Assembly: GCA_016745035.1 (NCBI GenBank)
Contig: JADGDE010000008.1
Span: 1-64,000 of the forward strand
Source of the DNA: Thiotrichales bacterium
GTDB taxonomy: Bacteria > Pseudomonadota > Gammaproteobacteria > Beggiatoales > Beggiatoaceae
Direction: 5' to 3'
DNA: 64,000 bases
Part shown: positions 27,139 through 35,898 of the stretch, one piece after another
Layout: every line of letters begins with the position of its first letter
Position numbering within the stretch: position 1 is the stretch's first letter
Program-made: the position numbers and the translations under genes
The notes under the pieces: generated by a model
Told to the model about the DNA's origin: nothing
The model's input: the letters and a program-made list of their open reading frames with translations, nothing else
Databases searched by the model: none

Positions 27139-27957
27139 TATACGATAGTGCCATAAAGCCCGCCCGCCTAAAGCAAAGATATAGCAAAGCCCTGCGACTA
27201 AAATAATACAAGCGCCTGTTGGCAAGTTCCAAAGGTGAGAAATATATAAACCGAAACTGCTAAAAAACAAGCCCAGTAGCGTTGCCAGCAGCATCATCGG
27301 TTTCAGAGTGGTGACATAAAGCCTTGCAATCGCTGCGGGCAGGGCCAAGAGGGCGATGACGAGAATCAGCCCCACCATTGGCATTAATAACACCACCGTG
27401 AGCGCTACAAGGCATAATAATAATAAGTAGAAAAACGTCACTGGCACACCACGCAAACGGGCAAATTCGGGGTCAAAAGTCACCGCTTGTAGCGGGCGGT
27501 AAAATAGCGCGACCACTAGCAACAAGACCAAATCCAAACCGAGCATTTGATACAGTTGTGCGGTCTCAACAAATAAAATATTGCCAAATAAATAGCTCAT
27601 CATATCGACAGCATAGCCCGGTGTTTGGCTGATGAATATCACCCCGGTTGCCATGCCCATCGACCAAATCGCGGCAATTAAAATATCTTCTTGTTGTCGT
27701 CCGTAGAGATGAATCAAGCCAATAATAATCGCTAAAATCAAGGCGGTGGGAATCGCGCCCATAGCCGGGTCTTGCCAAAAAAAGTAGCTAATGCCCATGC
27801 CGCCCAAAAGGCTATGGGCAATACCGCCTGCCATAAAGCTGATGCGCTTGACTACCACGTAAGGGCCGATAATACCGCAGCCAATTGCCGCAAGAATACC
27901 GCCGATAAAGGCATGTTGTAAAAAACTGTATTGCCAAAGGTCTTGGAGAAAATTCAT
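27136..27957 (-). CDS. znuB: Zinc/manganese-type metal ABC transporter permease
   Basis: Inner-membrane permease of the ABC-3 family importing Zn2+ or Mn2+. The 273 residues have about eight helices and conserved FIGGILAAIGCGIIGPYVVVKRISFMAGGIAHSLLGGMG and VTFDPEFARLRGVP segments. The start at 27957 is chosen because it lies one base past the stop of the ATPase gene and the family N-terminus begins there; a longer version to 28017 would lie inside that gene. No substrate-binding protein gene is adjacent, so the metal is inferred only. The stop codon belongs to a repeat terminus. Confidence 0.85.
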   Translation of the reverse strand: MNFLQDLWQYSFLQHAFIGGILAAIGCGIIGPYVVVKRISFMAGGIAHSLLGGMGISYFFWQDPAMGAIPTALILAIIIGLIHLYGRQQEDILIAAIWSMGMATGVIFISQTPGYAVDMMSYLFGNILFVETAQLYQMLGLDLVLLLVVALFYRPLQAVTFDPEFARLRGVPVTFFYLLLLCLVALTVVLLMPMVGLILVIALLALPAAIARLYVTTLKPMMLLATLLGLFFSSFGLYISHLWNLPTGACIILVAGLCYIFALGGRALWHYRI

Positions 27958-27958
27958 A

Positions 27959-28693
27959 TTAATGCTGGTGCGGGATGGCTTGAACGTCGTGATGATAAAG
28001 GTCTTGAATATCGCCACCAGTCAAGCTTTTGGGGTCGTGGCAGAGCAAGGTTTGATTCAGGCAGGCAACGCGGCTGATGTATTGGGAAATAAAGCCAATA
28101 TCATGCGAGACGACAATAATAGTGCGTTGTTGCTGTAAGGTTTTGAGCAAATCAAAAATATCTGCCTCAGCGCGGTGGTCGATGTTCGCCGTTGGCTCGT
28201 CCAAAATTAGCACTTGTGGTTGGGTGACTAGGGCGCGGGCAATCAGCACCCGTTGTAATTGTCCGCCTGAGAGTTGGTCAATCGAGCGCCCGGCTAAGTC
28301 GCTGATTTCGGTTTGTTGCATGACTTCCTCGGCAATGGCTTTATCCTCGGCTTTGTAGCGTGACCACCAGTGTTTGTGTGTGCCCAAACGCCCGGACAAT
28401 ACCACTTCGGCGACTGCAATCGGGTAATCTCTGGGGAAACTGGCAAATTGTGGCACGTAGCCTAAGTGCTTGGCTTGTTCGACAGGCTTGCCGCCTAAGA
28501 TATTTATTTGCCCACTTTGCGGCTGTAATAGCCCTAGCATCAGTTTTAATAAGGTGCTTTTACCGCCGCCGTTAGGGCCAACCAGCCCGAGAAATTCCCC
28601 CGCTTCGATTTGTAAATCGACTTTATCTAAGACTTTGAGCTGTTGATAGGCAAAGCTGACTTGTTTGAATTCAATGATGGGAGCAGTGGGCAT
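27959..28693 (-). CDS. znuC: Zinc/manganese-type metal ABC transporter ATP-binding protein
   Basis: Cytoplasmic ATPase partner of the adjacent permease. The 244 residues have Walker A GPNGGGKST (about 39-47), Q-loop YVPQF, signature LSGGQLQRVLIARAL, Walker B VLILDEPTANID and the H-loop SHD. The closest type is the ZnuC/MntA-like ABC-3 family. It is translationally coupled to the permease with a 1-base gap. The upstream gap to the hybrid kinase is only 12 bp, so all three minus-strand genes may be in one transcript. Confidence 0.88.
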   Translation of the reverse strand: MPTAPIIEFKQVSFAYQQLKVLDKVDLQIEAGEFLGLVGPNGGGKSTLLKLMLGLLQPQSGQINILGGKPVEQAKHLGYVPQFASFPRDYPIAVAEVVLSGRLGTHKHWWSRYKAEDKAIAEEVMQQTEISDLAGRSIDQLSGGQLQRVLIARALVTQPQVLILDEPTANIDHRAEADIFDLLKTLQQQRTIIVVSHDIGFISQYISRVACLNQTLLCHDPKSLTGGDIQDLYHHDVQAIPHQH

Positions 28694-28705
28694 AATTATC
28701 TTGAT

Positions 28706-30823
28706 TTAAGGCTCGATTTTTAGCATGGCTTCGCTTAACTCGGTGAGTAATTCATCACGCGAATAGCTGCCTTTTTGAAACACATGCTCAACACGGCTAT
28801 TCAAAAATTCATATTCTGAGCGATTAAGTTCTTTTGAGGTCAAAATAACCACGGGTAGATGCTGCCAATCTGGGCTGTTGCGAATCATGTCTAAGAGTTG
28901 AAAGCCATCGAGTTCTGGCATCATTAAATCCGATAAGATTAAATCAGGGCGGCGCAATTTGAGCATATCGAGGGCGACTTGTCCATTTTCTGCCTCTAAT
29001 ACATGCCAGCCCGCTTTGGTCAGTTGGCGTTTTAAGAGAAAACGGGTATTTTTTTCGTCCTCGGCTAATAAAACCGTTGGCACATTTTCAGGTTGATGGG
29101 GTGCAAAGGTACGGAGGATATTGTTTAGAGCAACGGATTCCACTGGCTTGAGTAAATAGCCTGAGGCTTTCAAGCGATAACCAACATCGCCATTTTGGTT
29201 AATCGACATCATAAAAATAGGCGTATTGGATAATTCTGGGTCTTGCTTCAGTGTTTGGATAATATACCAGCTATCCGCATCTGGCATACGCATATCGAGC
29301 GTAATCATCACAGGTTTCAGGCTTCGCGCCAAAGCCAAGCCTTCTTCAGCCCCTTCAGCAATTGCGGCATGATAGCCTTGTTGTTCAATGGTATTTTGTA
29401 CCATTGCTGTTGCCAAGACATCATTATTAATCACTAAAACAATTTCTTTTTGCTCATCTGGGGTAAAAGGTTTAGCCGTCATTTGGGTATTGTGTTTTTC
29501 TGTCAGCACTGAGATCTGGGTGGTGGCGGTGCTATGCAGGGGTAAACTTAAGATAAAGCAACTGCCTTGATCTAACTCACTCTCAACCTGTAAGTCACCG
29601 CCTAACATTTCAGCAAAACGTTTAGATATACTTAATCCTAAGCCTGTGCCGCCATATTGGCGCGTAGAGGAGGCATCTATTTGTGTAAAAGCTTGGAACA
29701 AGTTTTGTTTTTGTTCGCCTGCGATACCAATACCATTGTCTTGCACCCTAAAATCAATCCAATCTTCTTGCTGTTGCTGATAGATCCGAATACTCAATTC
29801 AACGCAGCCTTGATGGGTAAATTTACAAGCATTGGTGAGTAGGTTTAATAAAATCTGTCGCAATTTGCTGACATCAGCATTCATGCGTACCTCATCACTT
29901 GGCTCTATTTTGAGTTGATTGCCCTGTAAACGCGGACGAATATAACGTTCAATATCCGCCAATAAGGCATGGAGACTAAAGTTTTCCAAATATAAATCCA
30001 TATGCCCGGCTTCAATTTTAGAAAAATCTAAAATGTCGTTAATCAAAGCTAATAAATGTTTGCCTGAGGCATTAATTTTATTCAAATCATGAGCAAAATC
30101 TTTATCTTCAAGTTCTAAGGCTTCTTCTTCTAACATTTCGCTGTAACCGATGATCGCATTCATCGGCGTGCGTAATTCATGACTCATATTGGCTAAAAAC
30201 TGGGTTTTAGTGTTATCTGAGGCCTCAGCGGCACTTTTAGCTTGTTGCAGGGCTTGACTCAAAGCTTGCATATTGTCTTTTTGCTGCGCTAATTCTTTCT
30301 GGTAATGTTGGATTTGTGCTTCTTGCTTATGTAAATCCTGCAACTGCTCTGTTTGTCCTTGTAAACATTGCGATAAACACAAATGCGTCCGAATTCGTGA
30401 GAGCATTTCTTCTTTTGGACAAGGACGATAGACATAATCGGCCGCGCCTAATTGTAGTGCCTTACTAATATCAAATTGGGTGCTGCTATCAGCAATAAAA
30501 AGGATGGGAACCTGACGGCTGTTGGGGTTGGTTTTTAAATGTGCGCATAATTCAAAAGCACTGATGTCCTCGAGGTGACTATCAATCAATATTAAGTCGG
30601 TTTGCTGGGTTTTAATTTGTTCCAACATGTGCTTGCCCTTAGAAAATAATAAATTACTTAAAGAGGCATTGTCTAATAAACTTAATAAGTTAGCTAAGTC
30701 AGGGTGTGAGGGACTGGCTATCCACAAGGTATAGTGTTTATCATCTCCATTGAGCATTGCTATATCTTCATTTTGTTTGATGTTACACAACATATCGTTT
30801 TCTCTAATGTGTGTGCATAACAA
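28706..30823 (-). CDS. Hybrid sensor histidine kinase with three receiver domains
   Basis: Soluble two-component phosphorelay protein of 705 residues: N-terminal receiver (about 30-150, Asp81 in LILIDSHLED), coiled coil (about 155-200), HisKA with phospho-accepting His in NMSHELRTPMNAIIG (about 211), HATPase (about 310-435, GGTGLGLSISKRF), a second receiver (about 460-575, Asp in ITLDMRMPD) and a third (about 580-700, Asp in LILSDLMMPELDG). No transmembrane segment or output domain is present. ATGs at 30793 and 30757 are alternative starts; the first has AGAGAAA upstream. It lies 12 bp ahead of the metal ABC genes, which may be chance or co-transcription. Confidence 0.9.
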   Translation of the reverse strand: MLCTHIRENDMLCNIKQNEDIAMLNGDDKHYTLWIASPSHPDLANLLSLLDNASLSNLLFSKGKHMLEQIKTQQTDLILIDSHLEDISAFELCAHLKTNPNSRQVPILFIADSSTQFDISKALQLGAADYVYRPCPKEEMLSRIRTHLCLSQCLQGQTEQLQDLHKQEAQIQHYQKELAQQKDNMQALSQALQQAKSAAEASDNTKTQFLANMSHELRTPMNAIIGYSEMLEEEALELEDKDFAHDLNKINASGKHLLALINDILDFSKIEAGHMDLYLENFSLHALLADIERYIRPRLQGNQLKIEPSDEVRMNADVSKLRQILLNLLTNACKFTHQGCVELSIRIYQQQQEDWIDFRVQDNGIGIAGEQKQNLFQAFTQIDASSTRQYGGTGLGLSISKRFAEMLGGDLQVESELDQGSCFILSLPLHSTATTQISVLTEKHNTQMTAKPFTPDEQKEIVLVINNDVLATAMVQNTIEQQGYHAAIAEGAEEGLALARSLKPVMITLDMRMPDADSWYIIQTLKQDPELSNTPIFMMSINQNGDVGYRLKASGYLLKPVESVALNNILRTFAPHQPENVPTVLLAEDEKNTRFLLKRQLTKAGWHVLEAENGQVALDMLKLRRPDLILSDLMMPELDGFQLLDMIRNSPDWQHLPVVILTSKELNRSEYEFLNSRVEHVFQKGSYSRDELLTELSEAMLKIEP

Positions 30824-30914
30824 AGGTTATTCAATTATTTTCAAAAAGTGGGATAACTTTTAGGTTCCATTCAAAGCCAATAGCTAATGAATGGAACTCA
30901 AGCTGTTTAATAGT

Positions 30915-31445
30915 TTAAGGACGAATATATAAGTAGCCCTTAGATTGTAACTCGGCGATACGGACAACGCCGCCCTCATCATGGCGGGTAAATCCGGGTA
31001 ATAAATCACTTAATTCTAAATCTAAGGCTTGCATGGTATTGCCACACATATTAAACGTAGCCCCTTGTTTTTGTAGACTTGCCACCCAGTTTTTAACCTT
31101 ATCATCAGCTTGTTGGGTAAATGCTTTGCCCGCAGGGCCATGAACAACCAAGACCAAGTCGAGTTTATCCGCACCACCGCCACCTTTTAAATGATTGCGC
31201 ATATTATTCAGGGCAAATTTGACACTGCCTTGGTCGGATACATGATAGACCACATGGGTTTTACCATCCCAAACCCCCTGTTTAGCCGCTGGTGTTTCGG
31301 CACTTAAACCGAAAGGCAATAATAACACCAAGTATGCTAAGTACCTGAGCACTACCCCTGTTTTTGCTAGAATAGAATGCCTTTGCGTAACATCCGTTAA
31401 ATATTGTAAGAAAATCTTAGGTAGCAACAATTGAAAATTTGACAT
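30915..31445 (-). CDS. DsrE-family protein with a repeat-derived N-terminus
   Basis: DsrE/DsrF-like (YchN-fold) protein, probably exported, of a family linked to sulfur transfer. The conserved part (about residues 50-176 from this start) includes THVVYHVSDQGSVKFALNNMRNHL, DLVLVVHGPAGKAF, a single cysteine in FNMCGNTM and ELQSKGYLYIRP. Start choice is difficult. The ATG at 31445 has a strong GAGGAG ribosome binding site, but residues about 16-37 are encoded by a degenerate inverted-repeat element. A GTG at 31352 would begin directly at a normal signal peptide (LRYLAYLVLLLPFGLSA). An ATG at 31466 is also in frame. The single conserved cysteine fits sulfur chemistry in a sulfur oxidiser. Confidence 0.75.
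   Translation of the reverse strand: MSNFQLLLPKIFLQYLTDVTQRHSILAKTGVVLRYLAYLVLLLPFGLSAETPAAKQGVWDGKTHVVYHVSDQGSVKFALNNMRNHLKGGGGADKLDLVLVVHGPAGKAFTQQADDKVKNWVASLQKQGATFNMCGNTMQALDLELSDLLPGFTRHDEGGVVRIAELQSKGYLYIRP
31342..31400 (-). repeat. Degenerate mini TAACTGA-type element inside the DsrE-like reading frame
   Basis: On the minus strand TTAACGGATGTTACGCAAAGG is followed after about 14 bases by AAAAACAGGGGTAGTGC. This matches the two ends of the family (AAAAACAGGCTTAGTGC) with the centre deleted. It is read in frame as part of the N-terminal region of the DsrE-like protein. Confidence 0.6.
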
Positions 31446-31487
31446 GACGTACTCCTCATGAGTCAATGAAACCTGAGGCGGGTTTAA

Positions 31488-31625
31488 TAACTGATGTTAC
31501 GCAAAGGCTTCTTTTTCTGCCTTAAGGGCAGAAAAAACCACCATTGCTGCACAGCTAAACGTCACTAGGCAGGTGGAAAAGCACCTTATTGCGGTAAAAA
31601 CAGGCTTAGTGTGTAACATCAGTTA
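31488..31625 (+). repeat. TAACTGA-type inverted-repeat element, long form, best example (138 bp)
   Basis: Terminal repeats TAACTGATGTTACGCA and TGTGTAACATCAGTTA pair over 16 bp with one mismatch. Inside lie a strong hairpin (TTTTTCTGCC/GGGCAGAAAAA), then CCACC...GGTGG closing a second stem, and a third small stem. It lies in the 428-bp gene-free stretch 31446-31874 together with a second identical-length copy; the 95 bp between them hold no ORF. Confidence 0.88.
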
Positions 31626-31720
31626 ATAATTATCCGCAACTCACATGCCCCATTCTACCCTGATAGACACCTTTCGGTGAGAAAATTTAGTTTGCTTGTG
31701 AGACATTATCAATTGATTAA

Positions 31721-31858
31721 TAACTGATGTTACGCAAAGGCTTCTTTTTCTGCCTTAAGGGCAAAAAAAACCGCCATTGCTGCACGGCTAAGCTTGACTA
31801 GGCAGGTAAAAAGTCGACCTATTGTGCACAAACATAGTCAAGTGCGTAACATCAGTTA
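31721..31858 (+). repeat. TAACTGA-type inverted-repeat element, long form (138 bp)
   Basis: Same orientation and length as the copy 95 bp to the left. TAACTGATGTTACGCA and the complementary TGCGTAACATCAGTTA form a perfect 16-bp terminal repeat. In the first inner hairpin only one arm carries the CTGCC variant (opposite GGGCAA), an intermediate state between the two stem types. It ends 17 bp before the stop codon of the converging gene at 31875. Confidence 0.88.
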
Positions 31859-31874
31859 ATAACTGTCCATTATT

Positions 31875-32561
31875 TTAGGCACAATTAGGTGGTTCAGGTC
31901 TTTTTCTGGCCTGATGATCTAAAGTTTTTACCGTAAAATTATCTAATAGCCCTTTAAGATCTGAAAACTTTTGATGAAAAATAATCAGGCTGTGTTGTAG
32001 GGCTTTGTCATGCTTATAAATCACGGTGACATATTGATTATGGAAAGCAATACCACTGGGTATTTGCTCCCAAGCTTTTTCGCTAGCTTGCCCTTCTTGT
32101 TGGCGATGGTACTGAAAAATGGCATTTTTAACACAATATTTGGCTTGATAAGGGGCAAGTTTTTTAGCGTAAAATAAACTTTGCTCTAGGTCTTCTTCCG
32201 TCTGTTTATTGATAATTAAACTGAGTTGTTCACCGCCATCATCATAGACGCTGGGTTTTTGCATGTTGAAAAAATAAATCAACATCACAACAGAAAATAA
32301 TAAGAGAAAGTAAGCAAGACCTAGTGTGGTTTGGGAATAACAGGCATTTGAGGTATTAAAAACAATCTCTTGCGCATAAAAGATGCCCCAAGTACAAATT
32401 AAAATACCTAATATGCGTAAAAACCCCATCAATTTTTGACTGCGATGCTGGATAACAAATGCTTTTTGTCGCGAAATAATTTCAAATAATTGAGATTCAG
32501 CTTTTTCTAAAAAATCGTGATTAATCGTAACGGTAAATGCTTGGGGAACGGGTGTATTCAT
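31875..32561 (-). CDS. Hypothetical protein with two membrane helices
   Basis: No family assigned with confidence. The 228 residues comprise a cytoplasmic N-terminus (1-45), two helices (about 45-65 and 79-98) and a soluble C-terminal domain (about 105-228) ending in a basic and proline-rich tail. The layout (two helices, then a domain containing SGIAFHNQYVTVIYKHDKA) recalls YcxB-like proteins, but the match is weak. It is monocistronic, and its 3' end faces the two long repeat copies. Confidence 0.6.
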   Translation of the reverse strand: MNTPVPQAFTVTINHDFLEKAESQLFEIISRQKAFVIQHRSQKLMGFLRILGILICTWGIFYAQEIVFNTSNACYSQTTLGLAYFLLLFSVVMLIYFFNMQKPSVYDDGGEQLSLIINKQTEEDLEQSLFYAKKLAPYQAKYCVKNAIFQYHRQQEGQASEKAWEQIPSGIAFHNQYVTVIYKHDKALQHSLIIFHQKFSDLKGLLDNFTVKTLDHQARKRPEPPNCA

Positions 32562-32701
32562 ATAAAATTTTATAGTTGATATGATGCAAAGAGCTGTTTG
32601 AGTATTGGGGATTTATATCCTGTTAAATACAAAATAGCAATCACATAGCAGTGGTATGATAAAGCGTTCCGGTGTTGGTTATTACTACCGAAACTTGGAT
32701 T

Positions 32702-32756
32702 GCTGATGTTACGCACTTTATCTAATGGTATTTAGCTTTTGCGTAGTATCCGTTAG
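32702..32756 (-). repeat. TAACTGA-type element, mini form (55 bp)
   Basis: CTGATGTTACGCAC at the left and GCGTAGTATCCGTTAG at the right, with only about 25 bp including the ATGGTATTTAGC block between them. It is the shortest copy that still shows both ends. It lies 37 bp upstream of the next gene, so it may touch that gene's promoter region (32562-32792). Confidence 0.7.
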
Positions 32757-32792
32757 CTTATACAAGTTTTAGGTTATTTTGAGATTAGAATC

Positions 32793-33272
32793 ATGTTTAA
32801 AGAAGAGGCTTGGCAAGCGTTAGGATACCCCATTTATATTGCCCAATTGCCGTTGAGCTATACAGAAATTGAACAACGTTTAGGGGTGTCTTTCTCGGAA
32901 GTCCACGGCGCTGGCTTGTTGGCTGAAAAAAACTTATTTATGCAAATAGAGCCACACATTTATTGGCTACGTTGTCGCCCCAATTTATCTGAAATAGAAG
33001 CGTATCCCGCTCTGTATTTACGTGCAGATAACCCAAACCCTTTGCTGGCATTGAGTCAGTTTTTAGACGCTTGCCAAATAAATGCACAAGATTTAATTAA
33101 AAAAAACCCCAATTTGAGTGAAAGCCATTGGGTTTTGGAACGCTTGGATGATAATAACAATACCATTGAAATGTGCCGATTTATGGAGCAACGCTCAGCA
33201 GAATTTGTTAAACAAATGTATCAAGATAAAGGGCATAAACAGACCTATTTAGTTCGGTTTCAAGAAAAATAA
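32793..33272 (+). CDS. Hypothetical soluble protein
   Basis: Not recognised. The 159-residue protein lacks a signal peptide or membrane segment and has an even mix of acidic and aromatic residues. The N-terminal segment YTEIEQRLGVSFSEVHGAGLLAE and the hydrophobic LRCRPNLSEIEAYPALYLRA look well folded. Codon use resembles the neighbours. It is followed by ubiK after 75 bp and could be in the same transcript as ubiK and yifB. Confidence 0.65.
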   Translation: MFKEEAWQALGYPIYIAQLPLSYTEIEQRLGVSFSEVHGAGLLAEKNLFMQIEPHIYWLRCRPNLSEIEAYPALYLRADNPNPLLALSQFLDACQINAQDLIKKNPNLSESHWVLERLDDNNNTIEMCRFMEQRSAEFVKQMYQDKGHKQTYLVRFQEK

Positions 33273-33347
33273 ATGGATTGTTATGCTAAAATTTCCGCTG
33301 TAAATATTTAAACCGCCGATAGGCATAGAGTTTTTTAAAGAGGTCTC

Positions 33348-33614
33348 ATGATGTTAAACCCATCAGCATTTGTGAATAGCGTATTTCAACAACTGCAAGA
33401 TAAACTGCCTAAAGGCAGTGATAGTTTGCGCCAAGACTTTGAACATAATTTACGTTTGAGTTTACAAGCGGCTTTTAATAAGCTCGATTTAGTCAGTCGT
33501 GAAGAATTTGATGTCCAAACGGCGATATTAGAAAAAACCCGTGCCCGTGTGGCAGCGCTAGAAGCGCGGATCGATGCCTTGGAGCAAACACAAACGCTGA
33601 AAACTAAAGACTGA
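33348..33614 (+). CDS. ubiK: Ubiquinone biosynthesis accessory factor UbiK
   Basis: Small coiled-coil protein (BMFP/YqiC family) that assists the aerobic Ubi complex making ubiquinone. The 88 residues match the family: FVNSVFQQLQDKLPKGSDSLRQDFEHNLRLSLQAAFNKLDLVSREEFDVQTAILEKTRARVAALEARIDALE. It is followed after 2 bp by yifB, an order common in gammaproteobacteria. Confidence 0.92.
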   Translation: MMLNPSAFVNSVFQQLQDKLPKGSDSLRQDFEHNLRLSLQAAFNKLDLVSREEFDVQTAILEKTRARVAALEARIDALEQTQTLKTKD

Positions 33615-33616
33615 GC

Positions 33617-35122
33617 ATGTCTTTAGCCGTCTTACACAGCCGTGCCCAAGTAGGCATGGAGGCTGTGCCTGTCACGATAGAAGTCCATCTTTCAGATTAT
33701 AATCAAGGTATTTCCATTGTCGGGCTACCTGAGACGGCGGTCAAAGAAAGCAAAGATCGGGTCAAAAGCGCCCTGATTACCGCCAACTATGAGATGCCGG
33801 ATCAGTATTGCACCATTAACCTTGCTCCAGCCGATCTCCCTAAAGAAGGCGGGCGTTTTGATTTAGCCATTGCTTTAGGTATTTTGCTTGCCTCTGAGCA
33901 AATCAGCGCAAGTAATATCTCAGATTATGAAATCGTTGGTGAATTAGCGCTTAGTGGCTTAGTACGTCCTATTCGCGGCGTTTTACCCGTTGCCCTCGCC
34001 GCCAAAGCTGCGGGACGTAAACTGATTGTTGCCACGGATAATGTGGCCGAGGCGCAAATGGTCTCAGGTTTAGAAGTATTTGCCGCTGATAATTTACTCG
34101 ATGTTTGCGCCCATCTTGTCGGTGAGCGCTCTTTGCCCAGTTTTTACAATCAAACCCCGGTCAGCGCTGCTGCTGTAGCGCAAAACCAGCAACTGGATAT
34201 GGCAGATGTTATCGGGCAACACCATGCCAAACGGGCTTTGGAAATTGCCGCTGCAGGTGGGCATAATCTTCTACTCTCAGGCTCGCCTGGCACAGGTAAA
34301 ACCATGCTAGCCCAGCGTTTGCCAGACTTATTACCACCGATGTCGGAACAACAGGCATTGGAATCGGCTGCGGTCTGGTCGATTACGCGCCACGGTTTTC
34401 AATCTGAATTGTGGCAACAACGCCCTTTTAGAGCACCGCATCATACCGCCTCTGGTGTTGCCTTAGTCGGCGGTGGCAGCCACCCGATGCCGGGAGAAAT
34501 CTCCCTCGCCCATCATGGGGTGTTATTTTTAGACGAGTTGCCGGAATTTAATCGCCAAGTATTGGAAGTGTTACGCGAGCCATTAGAATCGGGACATATC
34601 ACCATTTCCAGAGCCACGCGGCAAGCGACTTTTCCGGCAAGGTTTCAATTGGTGGCGGCGATGAATCCTTGTCCTTGTGGTTTTGCTGGCGATGCCAGCG
34701 GGCGCTGTCATTGTAGCCCACCTGTGATTGAGCGTTATCAGGGCAAAATATCCGGACCATTATTGGATCGAATTGATTTACATGTCCATGTACCGACCAT
34801 TCCGCGCGAGCAACGTCGAGGTGGAAAAAAAGCGGAGAGCAGTGCCAGTATTCGACAGCGGGTGCTAGCGGCCCACTTGCGCCAAATTCAGCGCGCAGGC
34901 GTGAATAATCATGCTTTAAGTAATAAAGAAATCGAACAATATTGCCCGCTTAGTCCTGCTGATGAAGCCTTATTGGACCAAGCGATAGATAGCCTTGGTT
35001 TGTCGCCAAGAGCATGGCATCGGGTTATTAAAGTCGCGCGCACCATCGCTGATTTAGAGGCGGCAGAGCAGATTAGTACAGCGCACCTGACCGAAGCCTT
35101 GAGCTATCGACAAAATAATTAA
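33617..35122 (+). CDS. comM: YifB/ComM-family Mg-chelatase-like AAA+ ATPase
   Basis: AAA+ helicase of the ComM/YifB family, which promotes branch migration during natural transformation. The 501 residues have an N-terminal Lon-like domain (about 1-165, GISIVGLPETAVKESKDRVKSAL). The ATPase core follows (Walker A SGSPGTGKTMLAQRLP near 225, Walker B LFLDELPEF), then a cysteine cluster (NPCPCGFAGDASGRCHCS) and the C-terminal Mg-chelatase domain. The pilus-related genes of the window would fit a competence role. It ends 4 bp into the converging prepilin gene. Confidence 0.92.
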   Translation: MSLAVLHSRAQVGMEAVPVTIEVHLSDYNQGISIVGLPETAVKESKDRVKSALITANYEMPDQYCTINLAPADLPKEGGRFDLAIALGILLASEQISASNISDYEIVGELALSGLVRPIRGVLPVALAAKAAGRKLIVATDNVAEAQMVSGLEVFAADNLLDVCAHLVGERSLPSFYNQTPVSAAAVAQNQQLDMADVIGQHHAKRALEIAAAGGHNLLLSGSPGTGKTMLAQRLPDLLPPMSEQQALESAAVWSITRHGFQSELWQQRPFRAPHHTASGVALVGGGSHPMPGEISLAHHGVLFLDELPEFNRQVLEVLREPLESGHITISRATRQATFPARFQLVAAMNPCPCGFAGDASGRCHCSPPVIERYQGKISGPLLDRIDLHVHVPTIPREQRRGGKKAESSASIRQRVLAAHLRQIQRAGVNNHALSNKEIEQYCPLSPADEALLDQAIDSLGLSPRAWHRVIKVARTIADLEAAEQISTAHLTEALSYRQNN

Positions 35123-35766
35123 AGCTGCTTACATAAATCATAGGATGTGCCAGCGGCATAAGTACCTGCGGTTGGTTGTGTAGTGCTAGCCACATTACCA
35201 CCAGCAGCGGGGGTAGCGATGGCTCGAAACACGCCTGTACCCACATCGCCATCATCGGCTTGAATATCAACAATTTCAGCAATATTGCCCATAATACCGA
35301 GCATACAAATCGCAGGGCCTGCATGTCCCAATAGGGCATTGCCAATTTGAATATTACCGCCAAACGCATGTAAAGGGGCATTTGTACCACTGCTACCACC
35401 AAGCAAACTTGCCCGGCGTAAGTGATCCCAAATTTGTGATGTCTCATCATTGGCTAGTGTGGCACTGACATCTAAAATACCATTGTTATTACCCGCAATA
35501 GCAGCCGCTGTAACACCATTTGTCCCCGCTATCCAGCGCGTCGCCGCCCGACTATCATCCCCAGGAATGGCATTATAACGATCGAGGTAAGAATAAACCG
35601 CAGCAGCGATACCATTAAAATCGTTACCCACGCGTTTTATTTTGGCGTTTTCAATTAATTCACGTCCTTTCAAAACGCCGCCTAATAAGAGACCGACAAT
35701 CACGAGGACAATGGAGATTTCAATCAGAGTAAAGCCCTTTTGGTGCTGCTTTTTATGGTGTTTCAT
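35119..35766 (-). CDS. Type IV pilin/pseudopilin-like protein
   Basis: Secreted subunit with a class III prepilin leader: short basic leader MKHHKKQHQKG cut before FTLIEISIVLVIVGLLLGGVL, with the Glu+5 of the mature protein present. The 215 residues continue as a helix and then an alanine- and glycine-rich globular domain with two cysteines (AICMLG and DLCKQL, the second near the C-terminus as in a pilin disulfide loop). No pilus assembly genes are adjacent; it is tail-to-tail with yifB, overlapping 4 bp. It may be the substrate for the TfpX-like protein at 4196. A major/minor pilin distinction is not possible. Confidence 0.88.
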   Translation of the reverse strand: MKHHKKQHQKGFTLIEISIVLVIVGLLLGGVLKGRELIENAKIKRVGNDFNGIAAAVYSYLDRYNAIPGDDSRAATRWIAGTNGVTAAAIAGNNNGILDVSATLANDETSQIWDHLRRASLLGGSSGTNAPLHAFGGNIQIGNALLGHAGPAICMLGIMGNIAEIVDIQADDGDVGTGVFRAIATPAAGGNVASTTQPTAGTYAAGTSYDLCKQL

Positions 35767-35898
35767 GTTGTTTTTCCTAAGATTTGTTGCGCTAAAACGG
35801 ATAGGATTTGTTTATTTGAATTATAGCGGGTTTTAACACATTTTAATTCCGATTCCCATATTGCAAGAATGATACACGCTCGCTTATTTTCATTAAAT

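Noticed and set aside
27958..28017. Twenty-residue upstream extension of the metal permease
   Set aside because: It lies inside the end of the ATPase gene; the ATG at 27957, one base after that stop, fits family length and coupling.
31488..31858. Composite transposon formed by the two long repeats
   Set aside because: The 95-bp spacer contains no gene and no transposase is present in the window; only a tandem arrangement can be claimed.
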